DNA of 64,000 bases, taken from assembly GCA_050298535.1 (NCBI GenBank), contig JBNKUI010000118.1, forward strand, positions 1 through 64,000. Direction: 5' to 3'. The stretch comes from JABDMH01 sp050298535. Its GTDB lineage: Bacteria; Bacteroidota; Bacteroidia; Chitinophagales; Saprospiraceae. A program made the position numbers and the translations under genes. The notes beneath the pieces are model-generated. The model did not search any database, had not been told where the DNA came from, and was given only the letters and a program-made list of their open reading frames with translations. Below, piece after piece: positions 8,289 through 17,724 of this stretch (the stretch's first letter is position 1; each line of letters starts with the position of its first letter).

Positions 8289-10076
8289 TTAAATCAGATC
8301 CGCTCCAGCTCTTTTCCACAATCGGACCAGTACAAAGGCAGCAAGCAAGGACACAGCCAGTAAAATCATGGCCGATCCATATGACCCATATAGAAACTTA
8401 CCGGTAGCAAATAATAGGCAATACACGAGAAGGGTGCCCGTGAGCATGGCTAGAATTCCCATGGGTAAAGTGCGAGCTGATCCCTCTTCGAGAGGCTCAT
8501 GATGTAAGGCGGCATCTTTAAGGACGGGCTTCCAGCCGGCAGCAAAGGGTTGAGTATGACTGTAGAAGTTTCTAAGCGTTTCGGCAGCCTCTGGTCGGGT
8601 CACATAGGTAGCTGTGATCCAGACTATAGTTGTGATCAGAACAATCAATGGAAATTGCAGACTTGGATCCCAGGAGTCAGGATATACTCCAGTAAATGCG
8701 AAGACAAAAGAAATGATGCCTGAAGAAAACATGGCTGCTATCTCGCTCCAAGCATTAATGCGCCACCAGAACCAGCGGAGTATAAAGATGAGGCCAGTAC
8801 CCGCTCCGAACATGAGGATGTAGTTAAAAATTTGTAAGGCATTGGTCATAAACAAAGCCATAGTCGCTGCCAGCGCCATTAGAATGAAGGTGGTGACCCG
8901 ACCTGCCATTACGTACTCCTTCTCATTTGCATTTGTATTGATAAATCGTTTATAGAAATCATGTACTAAATATGAAGCACCCCAATTGAGATGTGTTGAA
9001 ATCGTAGACATGAAGGCGGCAATGAGAGCTGCCAGGACCAGACCGAGTAGACCGGCAGGCAGGAAGGTAAGCATGGCGGGGTATGCAAGATCATGTCCTA
9101 ACTTGTCGTCGCTGATATTGGGGAAAGCTGCTTTTATACTTGCCAGGTCAGGAAAGACAATGAGTGATGCCAATGCAACCAGGATCCAGGGCCATGGACG
9201 TAAGGCATAATGTAGGATGTTGAAGAAAAATGTGGCACCTACAGCATGGCTTTCACTCTTGGATGCGAGCATTCTCTGCGCTATATAACCACCGCCACCC
9301 GGCTCCGCACCCGGGTACCAGGCCGCCCACCATTGCACTGCCAGGGGGATTATGATAAGTGTTATCACTACCTCCCTGTTGTTAATGTCAGGAAGGATAT
9401 TCATGCTGGATTGGATGGATTCATGCGCAAACATGGCTTCAAGTCCACCTACCTCCGGGAGATTGACAGCTACAACCGCTGCACCAATAGAACCTATCAT
9501 CGCTACAAAGAACAATACAAAGTCGGTATAGACCACACCTTTGAAACCACCCATGGAGCTAAAAATCACCGTTACAATGGCTGCCGCTCCAATGGTCTGC
9601 AGTGGAGATAGACCTAATATGATTTCTCCAATCTTAATCGCAGCCAGACAGACTGCGGACATACTCAGCACATTGAAAATCAAGCCCAGGAAGATAGCAC
9701 GAAATCCTCTTAAGAATCTGGCCGGACCACCCCCATATCGGAGTTCGTAAAACTCAATATCAGTGGTGACTCCGGATTTTCTCCATAGTCTGGCATACAC
9801 AAAGACAGTGAGCATGCCGGTGATGAGAAATATCCACCACACCCAGTTTCCAGACACTCCGTTTTGTCGAACGATATCGGTTACCAGATTGGGTGTGTCC
9901 GTAGAAAATGTGGTGGCAACCATTGACATGCCCAGTAACCACCAGGGCATATTTCTTCCAGATAGAAAGTACTCAGAGGTGTTTTTACCCGATGATCTTG
10001 AAGCATATAGTCCAATACCCAATGTCAGGGCAAAAAAGAAAATGATTATTCCAATATCAAGTGTAGTCAGGTCCAT
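8289..10076 (-). CDS. Sodium:solute symporter (SSS family)
   Basis: A 595-aa integral membrane transporter with roughly 13-14 hydrophobic helices. The first helix (IDIGIIIFFFALTLGIGLYAS) and the second block GRNMPWWLLGMSMVATTFSTDTPN carry the usual SSS signature for Na+-coupled uptake. The substrate is not indicated. It is the first gene of the operon symporter-thioesterase-BrkB/YihY. The divergent neighbour, a nucleotidyltransferase, starts 115 bp away. Confidence 0.88.
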   Translation of the reverse strand: MDLTTLDIGIIIFFFALTLGIGLYASRSSGKNTSEYFLSGRNMPWWLLGMSMVATTFSTDTPNLVTDIVRQNGVSGNWVWWIFLITGMLTVFVYARLWRKSGVTTDIEFYELRYGGGPARFLRGFRAIFLGLIFNVLSMSAVCLAAIKIGEIILGLSPLQTIGAAAIVTVIFSSMGGFKGVVYTDFVLFFVAMIGSIGAAVVAVNLPEVGGLEAMFAHESIQSSMNILPDINNREVVITLIIIPLAVQWWAAWYPGAEPGGGGYIAQRMLASKSESHAVGATFFFNILHYALRPWPWILVALASLIVFPDLASIKAAFPNISDDKLGHDLAYPAMLTFLPAGLLGLVLAALIAAFMSTISTHLNWGASYLVHDFYKRFINTNANEKEYVMAGRVTTFILMALAATMALFMTNALQIFNYILMFGAGTGLIFILRWFWWRINAWSEIAAMFSSGIISFVFAFTGVYPDSWDPSLQFPLIVLITTIVWITATYVTRPEAAETLRNFYSHTQPFAAGWKPVLKDAALHHEPLEEGSARTLPMGILAMLTGTLLVYCLLFATGKFLYGSYGSAMILLAVSLLAAFVLVRLWKRAGADLI

Positions 10077-10191
10077 TTGTTCGCTTTAGGTGAATATACA
10101 CAATTGACTTAGTTGGGATAACAATATGTAGGATAGTTTTAATATCTAATACAGCTTTCTATCTTTAACCCCATCATTGAAATAATCGAGA

Positions 10192-11100
10192 ATGAGCGAT
10201 CAGAAAATAAGTCTTTTGGTACTGGCAGCAGGTATGGGAAGCCGATATGGAGGCCTCAAACAATTAGATGAGCTGGGACCCAATGGCGAAACAATTCTTG
10301 AGTACTCTATATATGATGCAATACAAGCCGGATTTTCAAAAGTGGTATTTGTAATCCGAGATTTCTTTCAGGAGGAATTCGAACAGAAGGTAGGGTCCAA
10401 ATTTAAAGATCAAATTGAGGTAGCTTATGTATGTCAGCCGGTAAATCCGGAAATAGATGGATTTGATGATCTTCCGAAAAGGGAGAAGCCCTGGGGAACT
10501 TCACACGCTGTGCTGGTTGCTGATGACCTCATTGATGAACCATTTGCTGTAATTAATGCCGATGATTACTACGGACAGCAATGCTTCGATATTATGAGTG
10601 ATTTTTTGAGAGATGAAGCGTCCCCTCATGTGTATTCTATGGTTGGCTATCAGCTCAAAAATACGTTGTCCGATATGGGGACCGTCAACCGGGGGGTTTG
10701 CTCTACAGACGAGAAAGGCAACCTTTCAGGTATTGTTGAAACATTAAAAATACATAAGGATGAACGTGGCGTCGTAGTCCATGGACCCGATGCAAAAGAG
10801 GGATTAAGTGAAGATGATGTCGTGTCCATGAATTTCTGGGGTTTTCATCCTGACATCTTTCGTCATCTCCATGCGGGATTTCGGGAGTTTGTCGCTGCAA
10901 ACAAAGATAACCCCAAAGCAGAGTATTACATTCCTCTGATTATTGATGATCTGATCAAGTCTGGAGAAGTGGAGGTAAGACTCCTTACCTCCACAGATCA
11001 TTGGTACGGAGTGACATATAAGGAAGATGCAGAGCATGTGAAAGCTGCATTCGCGAGGTTTGGAGAACAAGGAAAGTATCCATACCCTATGTGGTCTTAA
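10192..11100 (+). CDS. Sugar-phosphate nucleotidyltransferase family protein
   Basis: A 302-aa NTP_transferase-fold protein. The nucleotide-binding start LLVLAAGMGSRYGGLKQL is clear, and INADDYYGQQ supplies the metal-binding aspartates of the family. Members move an NMP to a sugar or alcohol phosphate to make an activated precursor. No acceptor is suggested by the context. The next gene begins 22 bp downstream, so the two are probably co-transcribed. Confidence 0.82.
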   Translation: MSDQKISLLVLAAGMGSRYGGLKQLDELGPNGETILEYSIYDAIQAGFSKVVFVIRDFFQEEFEQKVGSKFKDQIEVAYVCQPVNPEIDGFDDLPKREKPWGTSHAVLVADDLIDEPFAVINADDYYGQQCFDIMSDFLRDEASPHVYSMVGYQLKNTLSDMGTVNRGVCSTDEKGNLSGIVETLKIHKDERGVVVHGPDAKEGLSEDDVVSMNFWGFHPDIFRHLHAGFREFVAANKDNPKAEYYIPLIIDDLIKSGEVEVRLLTSTDHWYGVTYKEDAEHVKAAFARFGEQGKYPYPMWS

Positions 11101-11122
11101 TGCCGAGAAAGAACCAAAGATA

Positions 11123-12433
11123 ATGGGAAAGGCCTTTAATGTTCCGGAAACCGATAAGAAGCGAATTGTAATAATAGGTGCTGGTTTTGCGGGCTTAAAA
11201 CTTGCACAGTCCCTTCGGAAATCAGACTTTCAGATCGTGCTAGTTGATAAGAACAACTACCATCAATTTCAGCCACTTTTCTATCAAGTGGCAATGGCGG
11301 GACTGGAGCCCAGCTCCATCAGTTTTCCCTTGAGAAAGGTTTTTCAGCGATTTACTAATATCCATGTCCGATACGCCGAGATTAATGAGATAGACCTGGA
11401 GAAAAAACAGGTGTATGCAAATCTGGGTTACCTAAACTATGACTATCTGGTGATAGCCACTGGAGCCAAGACCAATTATTATGGAAATGCTGAGTTGGAG
11501 GCGAATACACTTCCCATGAAAAGCATATCCGAAGCCCTATATATCCGAAATTCAATACTAAAGGATTATGAAGCAGCCATCAGTACCAGAGATTATGATG
11601 AGCGACAAAAACTCATTGACATCGTTGTGGTGGGAGGGGGAGCCACAGGAGTGGAAGTCGCAGGTGCACTTGCTGAAATGAAAAGGTATGTCCTCCCGAA
11701 AGATTATACTGAGTTGCCAACACGTGAGGTCGATATATATCTGGTGCATTCAGGAGATAAACTATTGCCCGGCATGTCGGAGAATGCTTCTGTCAACTCT
11801 GAAAGATATCTCAAGGAGTTGGGTGTTCATGTCGTGAAAAATAAGCGAGTGCAGCGGTGTGACGGAGAGTATGTATATACCAACGATGGAGAGTCAATTC
11901 GGTGCGGGAAAGTGATCTGGGCCGCTGGAATTAAATGTCCGAAAATCAAAGGTATTCCCGATGAATTGTACGGTAGGGGCAATCGACTTCTGGTCGATGA
12001 CTACTGTCGGGTAAAGGGAGTATCAGATGTTTTTGCCTTGGGAGATGCTGCTCTAATCACAGATGATAAGGAGTACGAATATGGGCACCCACAAGTGGCT
12101 CAGGTAGCTATACAGATGGCTAAAAGCGTGGCAAAGAACCTCAAGAAAAGGAGTGAAAGTGACTGGAGTCCATTCGAATATGAAGATCTGGGGACGATGG
12201 CTACGATCGGAAGAAATCGGGCCGTCGTAGATTTACCCAATTGGAAATTTAAAGGCTTTTTTGCCTGGTTGGTGTGGCTGGTAGTGCACCTATATTCACT
12301 TTTAGGCGTGCGGAATAAACTGGTTGTTTTCCTCAATTGGGTATGGAATTATTTTACTTATGATCAGTCTCTCAGACTTATCATTGAACCCCGAAAGACA
12401 TCCTCATCTAGGAGTACTAAAGAGGACGTGTAA
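11123..12433 (+). CDS. NAD(P)/FAD-dependent oxidoreductase, NDH-2-like
   Basis: About 436 aa from the ATG at 11123. An earlier in-frame ATG at 11060 lies inside the previous gene and adds 21 residues without family character, so I use the later start. The protein has a FAD-binding IVIIGAGFAGLKLAQSL, a central NADH-binding VVVGGGATGVEVAGALAEM and the second FAD motif VFALGDAALI. The C-terminus (FFAWLVWLVVHLYSLLG...) is hydrophobic and should attach it to the membrane, as in type II NADH dehydrogenases feeding electrons to menaquinone. Confidence 0.87.
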   Translation: MGKAFNVPETDKKRIVIIGAGFAGLKLAQSLRKSDFQIVLVDKNNYHQFQPLFYQVAMAGLEPSSISFPLRKVFQRFTNIHVRYAEINEIDLEKKQVYANLGYLNYDYLVIATGAKTNYYGNAELEANTLPMKSISEALYIRNSILKDYEAAISTRDYDERQKLIDIVVVGGGATGVEVAGALAEMKRYVLPKDYTELPTREVDIYLVHSGDKLLPGMSENASVNSERYLKELGVHVVKNKRVQRCDGEYVYTNDGESIRCGKVIWAAGIKCPKIKGIPDELYGRGNRLLVDDYCRVKGVSDVFALGDAALITDDKEYEYGHPQVAQVAIQMAKSVAKNLKKRSESDWSPFEYEDLGTMATIGRNRAVVDLPNWKFKGFFAWLVWLVVHLYSLLGVRNKLVVFLNWVWNYFTYDQSLRLIIEPRKTSSSRSTKEDV

Positions 12434-12706
12434 TCATTGTTAAAAGTATGTGACGAAAGGAGCACCGGCCTAAATAATAACAATGAGCTGCTTATACATA
12501 ACTTCTGATAATATATGTCTTACGGCAACATGATTGCTCCTATCTGGCAAAGATTTTGAATAAAGGTTAGATGTGAGACCTATTCGACCCTCCAATATAT
12601 TTTAGTAAGCAAGAACAAACCATAGCTCAGACTTGATGTATAGTAGGTCTTAGCCTTACATGACATCGCATCCTGGTCAATTTTGGACGCAACAGAAAAA
12701 TTGACT
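12434..12706. other. Intergenic region, no clear gene
   Basis: 273 bp between the NDH-2-like gene and the metalloprotease. TCATTGTTA at 12434-12442 has its reverse complement at 12478-12486, but the 35-nt loop makes it a poor terminator candidate. I see no RNA gene or convincing promoter. Confidence 0.4.
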
Positions 12707-14494
12707 ATGAGGTGTAGACTTCCTCTAGTTCCTATCATTATATTGATAATGATGAGAATCACCCTGGATGTGCAGGGAACCACAATCATTCCGTTTACGG
12801 ATTTGGGTTCTTTGACCCAATATAGTGACGCAGTCGTCATAGCGACGGTGCTGGATCACTATGCCGTAGAACAAGAGGGTGAAACTCGATTTAGATTTAG
12901 ATTGAAAGTTAGTAAGACTATAAAAGGTGCCCTACATGAGGATAATGATTTTGAGGTTCAGCGATGGGAGAAAGTAATTGACGACAAGTGGATGACGATG
13001 TGGGGTGATTTAGATCTGTATGATGGTGCTTCTTATTTACTATTCTTAGATAAGAGACCGTCTGGGTTATATCATCCCCTTTGTTTCTCCTATTACGTTT
13101 TCGAGGAGCTTACCATGAATGGGGTATCATATATGGTACCTAGTGAGGGCGCAAGAGAATTTGTTCTCCACCAAGATACAGAATCTGAACCTCTGGCAGT
13201 CTATCGGAAAAAAGATCTGATAGCCAGTCTGTCGGAGGTAGTGGCAGGTGCAGAGTGGAATAATAGTATTGCGAAAACTCATTTATCTCAAGATGATTTT
13301 TATCACTTTGATAATCAACGGGCAGTACCTTCTGAATGTACATATATGACAGCTGCCGGCAGGAATATTCGTTGGAATGTCTTCGAAGAGAATGCGGTAG
13401 GAATTCATTATACACAGGGTGGAGCTGCAGGTTGTTCCTCAAGTATTGCCCGTACACAGGCCGCTATATCAGGTCTACAGGCGGCATATCCAGATATTAA
13501 TATAACCGATCAGGGGACGGTAGTCAATTTTGCTAATTGTTCGGATGAGTCGGCCCTGGGCTCCGATTTTAGATCCTGGGTAAGTGCGAATCTCGGGGGA
13601 TATCGAAACATTGTCATCTTCTATGATGATCCATGTGATGAGGTCTCAGACCTTAACAACTGTGGTGGGATTCTCGCCATTGGCGGAGTGTATTCGATCG
13701 GAAAGCATACCTATGATGGGGTAGACTGGGGTACTGGACAGTATGGATATGTGGTACTCAATGATGGACTGGGCACCTGCAAGTGCAATAATCAGTTCAC
13801 AGAGGTACTTATGCATGAAATATCCCACGCACTTGGTCTGGGGCATATTGCTTCTGCTGAGGGTGCTGCCAATATGAATCCCTCATGTTGTAATGATATC
13901 ACCGCCTTGGATCAGGGATGCATGGAGTATCCATATGCTGCAGGTGAGCAAAGCATCCTACCTCTGGAGCTTATTGGTTTTGAAGGGCACAGTATAGGAT
14001 ATAATAATCACCTTAGGTGGGAGACGGCCTGGGAGCAGGATGTAGAGGGCTTTGTGCTGGAGAGAGCGGATGCTCTTACTGATGGTAACTTTGTAGAAGT
14101 CGCGATCATACAGTCAAAGGGAAACACAGAAGGTGGTCACACATACGAATGGATCGATTATACCGGTGCTCCGGGGGCTAATTATTATCGACTAAGAAAT
14201 CGTGATTTAGATGGCTCAGAAAGTCTATCACAGATTGTGACAATAACGCAAGAGGCTCGAATTAATTCCGTGCTTTATCCTTCGCACACCCGGGAGGAAC
14301 TCCACCTGGTGAGACCATCCTCAGGTAATGCGAGAATGCAGATCGTTGACCAGAATGGTATCATTTACAGAGATACTGAGGTTCGGTCCATGAACGAAAC
14401 AGTTTCTGTAGGCAGACTTCCGGTAGGGTGGTACTACCTGCATCTGGCCGATGCTAACGAGCTCAAGACATATCGGTTTTTCAAAATCGAATAG
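12707..14494 (+). CDS. Secreted zinc metalloprotease with T9SS C-terminal domain
   Basis: About 595 aa from the ATG at 12707; a TTG eight codons upstream is in frame but precedes the signal peptide (MRCRLPLVPIIILIMM). The extended zinc motif HEISHALGLGH is at residues 370-380, with ANMNP some 12 residues later as the likely Met-turn, which places it with the matrixin-like metzincins. The last ~75 residues (from about VLYPSHTREELHL to YRFFKIE) resemble a Por-secretion sorting domain. I infer export across both membranes by the type IX system and extracellular proteolysis. Several cysteines lie in the middle part (e.g. CNNCGG-type spacing), as expected for an exported enzyme. A strong bidirectional terminator follows. 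Confidence 0.85.
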   Translation: MRCRLPLVPIIILIMMRITLDVQGTTIIPFTDLGSLTQYSDAVVIATVLDHYAVEQEGETRFRFRLKVSKTIKGALHEDNDFEVQRWEKVIDDKWMTMWGDLDLYDGASYLLFLDKRPSGLYHPLCFSYYVFEELTMNGVSYMVPSEGAREFVLHQDTESEPLAVYRKKDLIASLSEVVAGAEWNNSIAKTHLSQDDFYHFDNQRAVPSECTYMTAAGRNIRWNVFEENAVGIHYTQGGAAGCSSSIARTQAAISGLQAAYPDINITDQGTVVNFANCSDESALGSDFRSWVSANLGGYRNIVIFYDDPCDEVSDLNNCGGILAIGGVYSIGKHTYDGVDWGTGQYGYVVLNDGLGTCKCNNQFTEVLMHEISHALGLGHIASAEGAANMNPSCCNDITALDQGCMEYPYAAGEQSILPLELIGFEGHSIGYNNHLRWETAWEQDVEGFVLERADALTDGNFVEVAIIQSKGNTEGGHTYEWIDYTGAPGANYYRLRNRDLDGSESLSQIVTITQEARINSVLYPSHTREELHLVRPSSGNARMQIVDQNGIIYRDTEVRSMNETVSVGRLPVGWYYLHLADANELKTYRFFKIE

Positions 14495-14515
14495 AAATAC
14501 CAGACCATGGGTATT

Positions 14516-14552
14516 AAAAAGGGGTGTTCATCCGCAAGGATGACACCCCTTT
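14516..14552. terminator. Bidirectional rho-independent terminator
   Basis: GGGGTGTTCATCC (14521-14533), loop GCAA, then GGATGACACCCC (14538-14549): a 12-bp stem with a single bulged T. Five A's precede and three T's follow it. It sits between the convergent metalloprotease and YceI genes and can serve both. Confidence 0.85.
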
Positions 14553-14575
14553 CGTGTTTATTCCAAAGTTCTTAA

Positions 14576-15175
14576 TTAGTTAAGAACCAATTTTACTTGC
14601 AGTTCGAATTCATCATAAATAGTTTTGTCTCCAAGGTTATCGAAGAAACTACCTGATCCATAACGAACATCATACTCAGATCTATCTACTACAATATCAG
14701 CAGTAGCGACCTTCATGCCACCTTCTTCATTGATTTGTGTGTTGAATTTGATCGGCTTTGTAATCCCTTTAATCGTTAAGTCTCCTACGACTTTGTAAGA
14801 TCCCTCAGTGCCACGATGTACAACATCGGTAATCATAAATGAGGCTGTAGGATGCTCTTCCACGTTAAAGAAATCAGCAGACTTAAGATGACCCATTAGT
14901 TTTACAGCTCCGTCCTTGCCTGCCATGTCGTTATTTTCCATGGAAGTCATGTCTATGACAAATGATCCTCCTGTGAGATGACCGTCTTCCATTTTTAATT
15001 CACCTTCCTTCAGCTTGATGGTACCATCATGCTTACCTGTTACTTTTTTTCCAACCCAGGTGATAGTACTCTTTTCTACATCTACAGTACCATCTCCTAA
15101 TCCTGGAAATGTGTTTGCGATCCCTGTAAGTGAAAATGCACTTACTAACATGAATAATAGATTCACTTTTTTCAT
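14576..15175 (-). CDS. YceI-family periplasmic lipid-binding-type protein
   Basis: A 199-aa protein with a signal peptide (MKKVNLLFMLVSAFSLTGIA) followed by a YceI beta-barrel/lipocalin-like domain (DVEKSTITWVGKKVTGKH..., ASFMITDV, DLTIKGITKPIKF, DRSEYDVRYGSGSFFDNLGDKT). YceI proteins bind isoprenoid or other amphipathic ligands in the periplasm; the physiological role is usually unknown. It lies 33 bp behind a MarR-type regulator on the same strand and is probably controlled by it. Confidence 0.9.
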   Translation of the reverse strand: MKKVNLLFMLVSAFSLTGIANTFPGLGDGTVDVEKSTITWVGKKVTGKHDGTIKLKEGELKMEDGHLTGGSFVIDMTSMENNDMAGKDGAVKLMGHLKSADFFNVEEHPTASFMITDVVHRGTEGSYKVVGDLTIKGITKPIKFNTQINEEGGMKVATADIVVDRSEYDVRYGSGSFFDNLGDKTIYDEFELQVKLVLN

Positions 15176-15208
15176 ACTTAATTTAAAAATTTGATATTAT
15201 AGAAAAAC

Positions 15209-15670
15209 TTAATCGAATTTCGAATTTATTTTATCCAATAGACTATTGATCATTTTTGCTTCCTCTTCACTGATATGATGTAGTCTCTCATTAGTGGCCT
15301 GATCCATAATTGATGATGCTTTTGCAATGACATCAAGACCTTCCTCAGTGATTACAATCTCCACCTTTCTTCTATCCTGGGAGCATTCAGACCTGCGTAC
15401 CAGGTTTTTTGTTCGTAGCTTCTCCACTAATCGCGAAGCATTTGACATTTTATCAATCATCCGCTCAGCAATATCCTTTACGCCAATAGGCTTTCCTTTT
15501 TGACCTCGTAGAATGCGCAGAATATTGAACTGCTGGGAGGAAAGCCCCAGTGGCTTTAATGCTGCGTTCGTATGATAGTGTAGCTGCGACTGGGTGAAAT
15601 ACATGTTTAACGCCAATCTTTGGTGTTGATTCAAAATCACTCCTTGCTTTATTGCCTCTTCCATTATCAT
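15209..15670 (-). CDS. MarR-family transcriptional regulator
   Basis: A 153-aa winged-helix protein. The recognition region (LKPLGLSSQQFNILRILRGQKGKPIGVKDIAERM) and wing (LVRRSECSQDRRKVEIVITEEG) are typical of MarR. The first ATG is at 15670 and a second at 15664; the predicted transcription start falls almost on them, so a leaderless or nearly leaderless message is likely. It probably represses itself and the downstream yceI-like gene, using palindromes that overlap its own promoter. Confidence 0.9.
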   Translation of the reverse strand: MIMEEAIKQGVILNQHQRLALNMYFTQSQLHYHTNAALKPLGLSSQQFNILRILRGQKGKPIGVKDIAERMIDKMSNASRLVEKLRTKNLVRRSECSQDRRKVEIVITEEGLDVIAKASSIMDQATNERLHHISEEEAKMINSLLDKINSKFD

Positions 15671-15674
15671 AGCC

Positions 15675-15709
15675 CAAATGTATGTCTAAACATTTGATGT
15701 ATCAACATC
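15675..15709 (-). promoter_or_regulatory. MarR gene promoter with overlapping palindromic operators
   Basis: Read on the minus strand, TTG (15705-15703), a 20-bp spacer and TACATTTG (15682-15675) match the Bacteroidota promoter consensus. Two inverted repeats cover it: AAATGT-N8-ACATTT at 15676-15695 and GATGT-N4-ACATC at 15696-15709. The layout suggests direct autorepression by the MarR dimer. Confidence 0.55.
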
Positions 15710-15818
15710 TAATTTGTTAAAAAAGTTATAAGACCGGACTGAATCGGACTAAATCGAAGCTGAACCGGACATGAAGCCCTGGCTCAGCAGAAAAAATAAT
15801 ATCTACTTAGTACCCATT

Positions 15819-17606
15819 CTAGTTTAGAATAGAAAGATCGAAAGGTAATCTGGCCTGGGGTCGCTTACATTCGATCAAATATTGCAGTGTTTCACGCGTC
15901 TTAAGCAGTTCAGGAAAGAACTTTGCCAACATCTTCTGCTCAATTTTTGATTCTAGCGTTTGACTAGAGAGATCTTCAATCAGTTTTTGGAATGGATCTT
16001 TGATACGTGGGTATTGTGTCAACCTATAGTCAGATATATTTGCCATTTCCGCTGCTAAAGCAATCGCATCATGGATGTCACCCATTTCGTCCACCAGTCC
16101 TCTTTCCAGAGCTTGTTTACCAGTCCACACTCTACCCTGAGCTACTTCATGCACCTGGTCTCGGGTCATGGATCTGCCATCGGCTACTCGCGCCAAGAAT
16201 GATTCATAGAATCGATCAATTTCACTTTGAATCAAGGCAGCTTCACGATCACCGGTCGGATAAAAGGGTGATACAATTCCTGTAGCATATTCGGCTGTTT
16301 TCACTGTATCAACATGGATACCTAACTTATCATTGAGTAGTTCTGCAGCATTTGGGATGATGCCAAATACTCCAATACTTCCAGTTATAGTGTTCGGTTC
16401 TGCCAATATCCGGTCAGCACCACAGGAAATATAGTATCCGCCCGAAGCTGCAACATCTCCCATGGAGGCGATTACAGGCACCCCTTGTTCTTGTACCAGT
16501 TCTAGCTCACGCCATATTTCATCCGAAACAAATCCATCTCCACCCGGCGAATTAACTCTGAGAACAAGTGCTCTTACTTTGTCGTCAGCCCTGATTTTTC
16601 GTATGACATCTACATAGTGCTGATCGGTAATCATACCATATGTTTCCTTACCTGCTCTGATTTCGCCCTCAGCATACAGTACGGCGATCTTGTCACCTGC
16701 CGTCAGATTATTGTCCTTATCTCTCTTGTCACTATAATCAGCCAGGGAGATAAATGGAATTTTGTCATCTTCGTCCATATCAAGCGAGGACCGGATTTCG
16801 GAGAAGACCTGATCTTCATAAACCAATTCGTCCACAAGTCCTTTTTCATGAGCCAGTGCCGCATATCTACCTTCCAGGTTACTAGCTATTGATCGTACTT
16901 CTGTGTTGCTTAGGCCCCTTGATGTCGCTATGTCCTCTACAAAGTTGTCATAAAGCTCTGAAAGGTAACTCTTTATCTGAAGTCGATTTTCGTCGCTCAA
17001 ATCATTTCTTCGGTAGGGTTCTGTGGCACCCTTAAATTTACCGGCATAGAATGTTTGCATCTTCACCCCTAACTTGTCTAGCATGTCCTTAAAGAACGGT
17101 ACGGCAGTGCCGAAGCCATGTAGATCGACTGCACCCAATGGATGAAGAAAGACTTTATCAGCGACAGATGCCAGGTAGTATGCACCCTGGCTATAACCAT
17201 AATTGCCAGAATAGGCATAAATGAATTTCCCACTTTCTTTGAAGTCTTCCAATGCTTCACGAATGTCATCTGCTTTGGCATTGCCCATGCCTCCGGAGGA
17301 TAGCTGTAGATAAATGCCCTTGATGCGTCGGTCACTTTTGGCAGATTGGATAGACTCAATGATTTCATACAACCCGAGAAATTTATCGTCGGATAGATTG
17401 TACATCATGGCCTCTGTATTATTTGTTTTTTGGGGGATTGGCTGATCAAAGGAGATTTTTAAAACTGAATTGCTGGTGATCGATGATGACCCACTGCCAG
17501 CCGTCATCAACGATGCGGTGTAAAATGAGAGGACAAATCCCAATGCAACCAACGCCAGGATTACGCCCAGGCATGATCCAAATATAATCTTGATAAAGTT
17601 TCTCAT
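15819..17606 (-). CDS. sppA: Signal peptide peptidase SppA, 67-kDa type
   Basis: A 595-aa membrane-anchored serine protease that degrades cleaved signal peptides. One N-terminal helix (FIKIIFGSCLGVILALVALG) is followed by two tandem ClpP-like domains. The catalytic lysine is in the N-terminal domain (K192 in GKFKGATEP) and the serine in the C-terminal domain (S388 in GDVAASGGYY), the split dyad of the long E. coli-type enzyme. Length is normal. It stands alone, with about 120 bp to the dNK gene upstream. Confidence 0.93.
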   Translation of the reverse strand: MRNFIKIIFGSCLGVILALVALGFVLSFYTASLMTAGSGSSSITSNSVLKISFDQPIPQKTNNTEAMMYNLSDDKFLGLYEIIESIQSAKSDRRIKGIYLQLSSGGMGNAKADDIREALEDFKESGKFIYAYSGNYGYSQGAYYLASVADKVFLHPLGAVDLHGFGTAVPFFKDMLDKLGVKMQTFYAGKFKGATEPYRRNDLSDENRLQIKSYLSELYDNFVEDIATSRGLSNTEVRSIASNLEGRYAALAHEKGLVDELVYEDQVFSEIRSSLDMDEDDKIPFISLADYSDKRDKDNNLTAGDKIAVLYAEGEIRAGKETYGMITDQHYVDVIRKIRADDKVRALVLRVNSPGGDGFVSDEIWRELELVQEQGVPVIASMGDVAASGGYYISCGADRILAEPNTITGSIGVFGIIPNAAELLNDKLGIHVDTVKTAEYATGIVSPFYPTGDREAALIQSEIDRFYESFLARVADGRSMTRDQVHEVAQGRVWTGKQALERGLVDEMGDIHDAIALAAEMANISDYRLTQYPRIKDPFQKLIEDLSSQTLESKIEQKMLAKFFPELLKTRETLQYLIECKRPQARLPFDLSILN

Positions 17607-17724
17607 ATCTATCTACAATGTGCCAAAATGATGCAGTAAAAATATCAATCTTGTTCGCGGTTTCAGATCTTTTTTCGATCAACAGCAATCAATCATCGTC
17701 GGGAAATCAACCTGATAAACTGAT

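Noticed and set aside
12434..12486. 9-bp inverted repeat as terminator of the NDH-2-like gene
   Set aside because: A 35-nt loop and no T run.
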